The notes beneath the pieces are model-generated. The model saw nothing but the letters and a program-made list of their open reading frames with translations. It made no database searches and was not told the origin of the DNA. Below are positions 5,431 through 6,660 of a stretch of 6,660 nucleotides of DNA, one piece after another. Position numbers and translations under genes: made by a program. Origin of the DNA: an uncultured Eubacteriaceae bacterium (GTDB lineage: Bacteria > Bacillota > Clostridia > Lachnospirales > Lachnospiraceae); contig CAMEUH010000137.1 of the NCBI GenBank assembly GCA_945938055.1, positions 1-6,660 of the forward strand. The letters run 5' to 3'. Numbering within the stretch: the first letter of the stretch is position 1; each line of letters begins with the position of its first letter.

Positions 5431-6299
5431 AATAATAAGAAGCGTAATCGCAATTCCGGCAGATTTTCGCCTTCCCCAGCTGGTGTTTCTGTAGTTTCTG
5501 TGGTTACTGAGGTTTCTGAGTTTTCTTTGGCTGTTGCAGTTTCCGTGGTTTCTGAAGTTTCTGAAGTTTCTGCGGATGCTATGGTTTCTGTAATTTCTGA
5601 TGTCCCCAGCTTTTCTACCTTCGGTGTATCTGTTATTCCTGCCACATCTGGCATTTCGACAGTTTCTGCTGATTTCGTTGGTTCTTCTGTCTGGACTGGT
5701 TCTGCTGGCTGGATTGGTTCTTCCGGGACTTCCACTTCCGGTGTCTTTGTTCTTTCATCCTGCTCCATTCCAAACATTGCCGTAATGGAAACATTTTCTT
5801 CTCTTGACATGGTATCCATGAAAATACCTTCATCAATGGTTTCCGGGATCTGCTCTTCCACAGGTTCCTCTGGAATCTCCGGAGCCATTTCTACCGCCAC
5901 TTCCGGTTCATGCGGCTCTACTCTTCGTGTAGTCTCATCCCAGTAATAATCATTTTCAAACTCCACATGGGTAATGGATACCGCAAAGCTACTGATACTG
6001 TCATTAGGACATGCAATCAGCTTATTCTGCCCAAATTCTTCACCCATTGCCACATTTAAATCCCGATACTGATAATCTTTAATGGTTCCAACTAATTTAA
6101 TCTGCTCATCAAAACATGAAATTTTTACCGACATGGAACATACTGTCCGCTCACCGTGATTTACAAATTCGTTTACAAATACCTTTCTGCCACTAACCGA
6201 ATCACGGTAAATTGTTGTTTTTACTGCTGCAACCGGACAATTATTAACCTGCGCCCTCTGCATGATGATTTTAATTGCCTTAAATCTTCCCTGATCCAT
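5427..6299 (-). CDS. N-terminal beta-type domain plus Glu/Pro/Thr-rich linker; probable 5' half of the frameshift-split TPR membrane protein
   Basis: The 290-residue frame starts MDQGRFKAIKII at 6299, with AGAAGGG 6 bases upstream; an ATG at 6332 has no such signal and lies by the terminator. Residues about 10-115 look like one compact beta domain with four Cys (21, 54, 62, 97) and segments such as KVFVNEFVNHGERTVCSMSV and YQYRDLNVAMGEEFG. From memory this resembles an unnamed domain at the start of other clostridial TPR or zinc-ribbon membrane proteins; I cannot verify that. Residues 118-275 are a low-complexity linker, first Glu/Pro-rich then Thr/Ser/Glu-rich. The frame ends in an unconvincing tail (NLPELRLRFLLL) in the very bases that, one frame over, encode a basic stretch and a full membrane helix continuous with the TPR protein. 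This is strong internal evidence of a 1-base frameshift. If joined, the product is about 690 aa with this domain in the cytoplasm. Function unknown. Confidence 0.8.
   Translation of the reverse strand: MDQGRFKAIKIIMQRAQVNNCPVAAVKTTIYRDSVSGRKVFVNEFVNHGERTVCSMSVKISCFDEQIKLVGTIKDYQYRDLNVAMGEEFGQNKLIACPNDSISSFAVSITHVEFENDYYWDETTRRVEPHEPEVAVEMAPEIPEEPVEEQIPETIDEGIFMDTMSREENVSITAMFGMEQDERTKTPEVEVPEEPIQPAEPVQTEEPTKSAETVEMPDVAGITDTPKVEKLGTSEITETIASAETSETSETTETATAKENSETSVTTETTETPAGEGENLPELRLRFLLL
5464..5477 (-). other. Probable frameshift site joining the two halves of the TPR membrane protein gene
   Basis: Moving from the upstream frame to the downstream one needs a -1 shift, equivalent to one base missing from the DNA. 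Two homopolymers, G4 (5477-5474) and A4 (5467-5464) on the minus strand, lie exactly where the linker should pass into the membrane helix. One extra G would give PAGGRRKSAGIAITLL; one extra A would give PAGEGEKSAGIAITLL. Either restores a linker, basic residues, a 20-residue membrane helix and the TPR region in one frame. It could be a sequencing or assembly error, a true mutation or phase-variable tract, or programmed frameshifting. No canonical slippery heptamer is seen. Confidence 0.68.
5484..5600 (-). repeat. Degenerate Thr/Ser-Glu repeat in the linker
   Basis: This stretch encodes repeated T/S-E-T units (SAETSETSETTETA, ENSETSVTTETTET) from imperfect 6- to 9-base repeats (GAAACTTCA, GAAACC). 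The repeat keeps the minus strand open in more than one frame, which is why the downstream frame has no stop back to about 5756. It forms the last part of a flexible spacer before the membrane helix. Confidence 0.8.
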
Positions 6300-6304
6300 A
6301 AACA

Positions 6305-6314
6305 CCCTTCTCTC
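6305..6314 (-). promoter_or_regulatory. Ribosome binding site of the 290-aa frame
   Basis: GAGAGAAGGG lies 6 bases before the ATG at 6299 and decides between that start and the ATG at 6332, which has only a T-run upstream. Confidence 0.7.
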
Positions 6315-6338
6315 ATTCCATTTCTTTACCATAAGGCA

Positions 6339-6375
6339 AAAAAAGCATATCTGATTACCTCATATATGCTTTTTT
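6339..6375 (-). terminator. Intrinsic terminator of the right-edge gene (works on paper in both directions)
   Basis: AAAAAAGCATAT (6339-6350) pairs perfectly with ATATGCTTTTTT (6364-6375): a 12-bp stem with a 13-base loop. In minus-strand RNA it begins 6 bases after the right-edge stop codon and ends in a run of seven U (6344-6338). It sits between the end of one gene and the start of the next, so it may partly separate their transcription. I found no convincing promoter between it and 6299, so read-through may supply the genes downstream. Confidence 0.85.
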
Positions 6376-6381
6376 CGGAAA

Positions 6382-6660
6382 TTATTTTTTGTATGTATAC
6401 GTTTTACCATCAGAGTTTACAAATTTTAAAGAACCATTCTTTGCAATCGTGCAATTCTCTGATTTTAATGTAGAATTTGTGACTGTTTCTCCATTTGCTT
6501 TCAGCACAACCTCATTGTTTACAATAGTCATTTTAACCGTAACCGATGAAACTACTGCCTTTTCATCTTCGCAGGTATAAGTTCCTACATATTTTATATA
6601 TTCCTCAATTAACTTAATTCGTTCCTTACAGTTTTCAAAATCATCTGGAAGATTCTTATA
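6382..6660 (-). CDS. C-terminal end of a protein related to the neighbouring TPR membrane protein (cut by window edge)
   Basis: The last 92 codons of a gene entering from the right, ending YTYKK then TAA at 6384-6382. The visible part matches the C-terminal domain of the 402-aa TPR frame: LPDDF against LPKDY, YIKYVGTYTC against YVEHVGSYQW, VKMTIVNNEVVLKANGETV against VKLTYKDGEANLTVDGNPV, and GKTYTYKK against GKIHTYKK. It is shorter by about 12 residues between the shared ends. The whole protein is therefore probably a TPR membrane protein of the same family, and the two genes are likely tandem relatives. The TPR part itself lies outside the window and is not seen. A strong terminator follows directly. 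The beta-rich fold is inferred from alternating hydrophobic residues; function unknown. Confidence 0.85.
   Translation of the reverse strand, partial: YKNLPDDFENCKERIKLIEEYIKYVGTYTCEDEKAVVSSVTVKMTIVNNEVVLKANGETVTNSTLKSENCTIAKNGSLKFVNSDGKTYTYKK

Noticed and set aside
5427..5480. Canonical -1 programmed frameshift heptamer (X XXY YYZ)
   Set aside because: I checked the overlap in the upstream frame and found no matching heptamer; C GAA AAT, T GGG GAA and C TTC TTA do not fit, so a simple 1-base indel is preferred.
5500..5946. Plus-strand Ser/Val/Gly-rich open frame opposite the linker
   Set aside because: It is the complement of the Thr/Glu/Pro linker, low complexity in both strands, with no start signal and no domain.
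6300..6338. Promoter directly upstream of the 290-aa frame
   Set aside because: A TTGCCT-like -35 can be picked, but nothing resembling a -10 lies at a proper distance; too weak to report.

Overview
The window looks like chromosomal DNA of a low-to-moderate GC Firmicute, most likely a Clostridia/Lachnospiraceae-type gut anaerobe. This rests on strong AGGAGG-type ribosome binding sites, A/T-rich intergenic DNA, a clostridial-looking PyrH N-terminus, and membrane-anchored TPR proteins of a style common in that group. The genus cannot be fixed from the sequence. Every gene I can support lies on the minus strand, so transcription runs from right (6660) to left (1). Coding density is very high and no stretch over 300 bases lacks a gene.

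Reading in the direction of transcription: (1) 6660-6382 is the C-terminal end of a gene whose product ends in the same beta-rich domain as the TPR protein further on; a strong hairpin terminator follows at 6339-6375. (2) 6299-4222 holds two overlapping reading frames, a 290-aa N-terminal domain plus Glu/Pro/Thr-rich linker and a 402-aa TPR protein. They look like two halves of one membrane protein of about 690 aa, split by a single-base frameshift near 5464-5477. (3) 4161-2839 encodes a membrane-anchored calcineurin-like phosphoesterase relative in which every metal-binding motif appears degenerate, followed by an Fn3-like C-terminal domain. (4) After an A/T-rich gap with a good promoter (2765-2793) come a membrane-anchored polysaccharide deacetylase (2717-1746), a bactofilin with a very long acidic N-terminal extension (1735-227), and the start of pyrH, UMP kinase (224-1, cut by the window edge).

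The deacetylase, bactofilin and pyrH frames are separated by only 10 and 2 bases, so they are probably co-transcribed and translationally coupled. Together the genes suggest a cell-envelope module: a cytoskeletal scaffold (bactofilin), a cell-wall glycan-modifying enzyme (deacetylase), a probable external catalytically dead phosphoesterase-fold protein, and membrane TPR proteins that may act as assembly platforms. It is joined to an essential nucleotide-synthesis gene usually found beside rpsB-tsf. The module-level function is inference. The most noteworthy items are the split TPR gene, the apparent pseudo-phosphoesterase, the bactofilin extension and its coupling to pyrH, and the related C-terminal domains in neighbouring genes.
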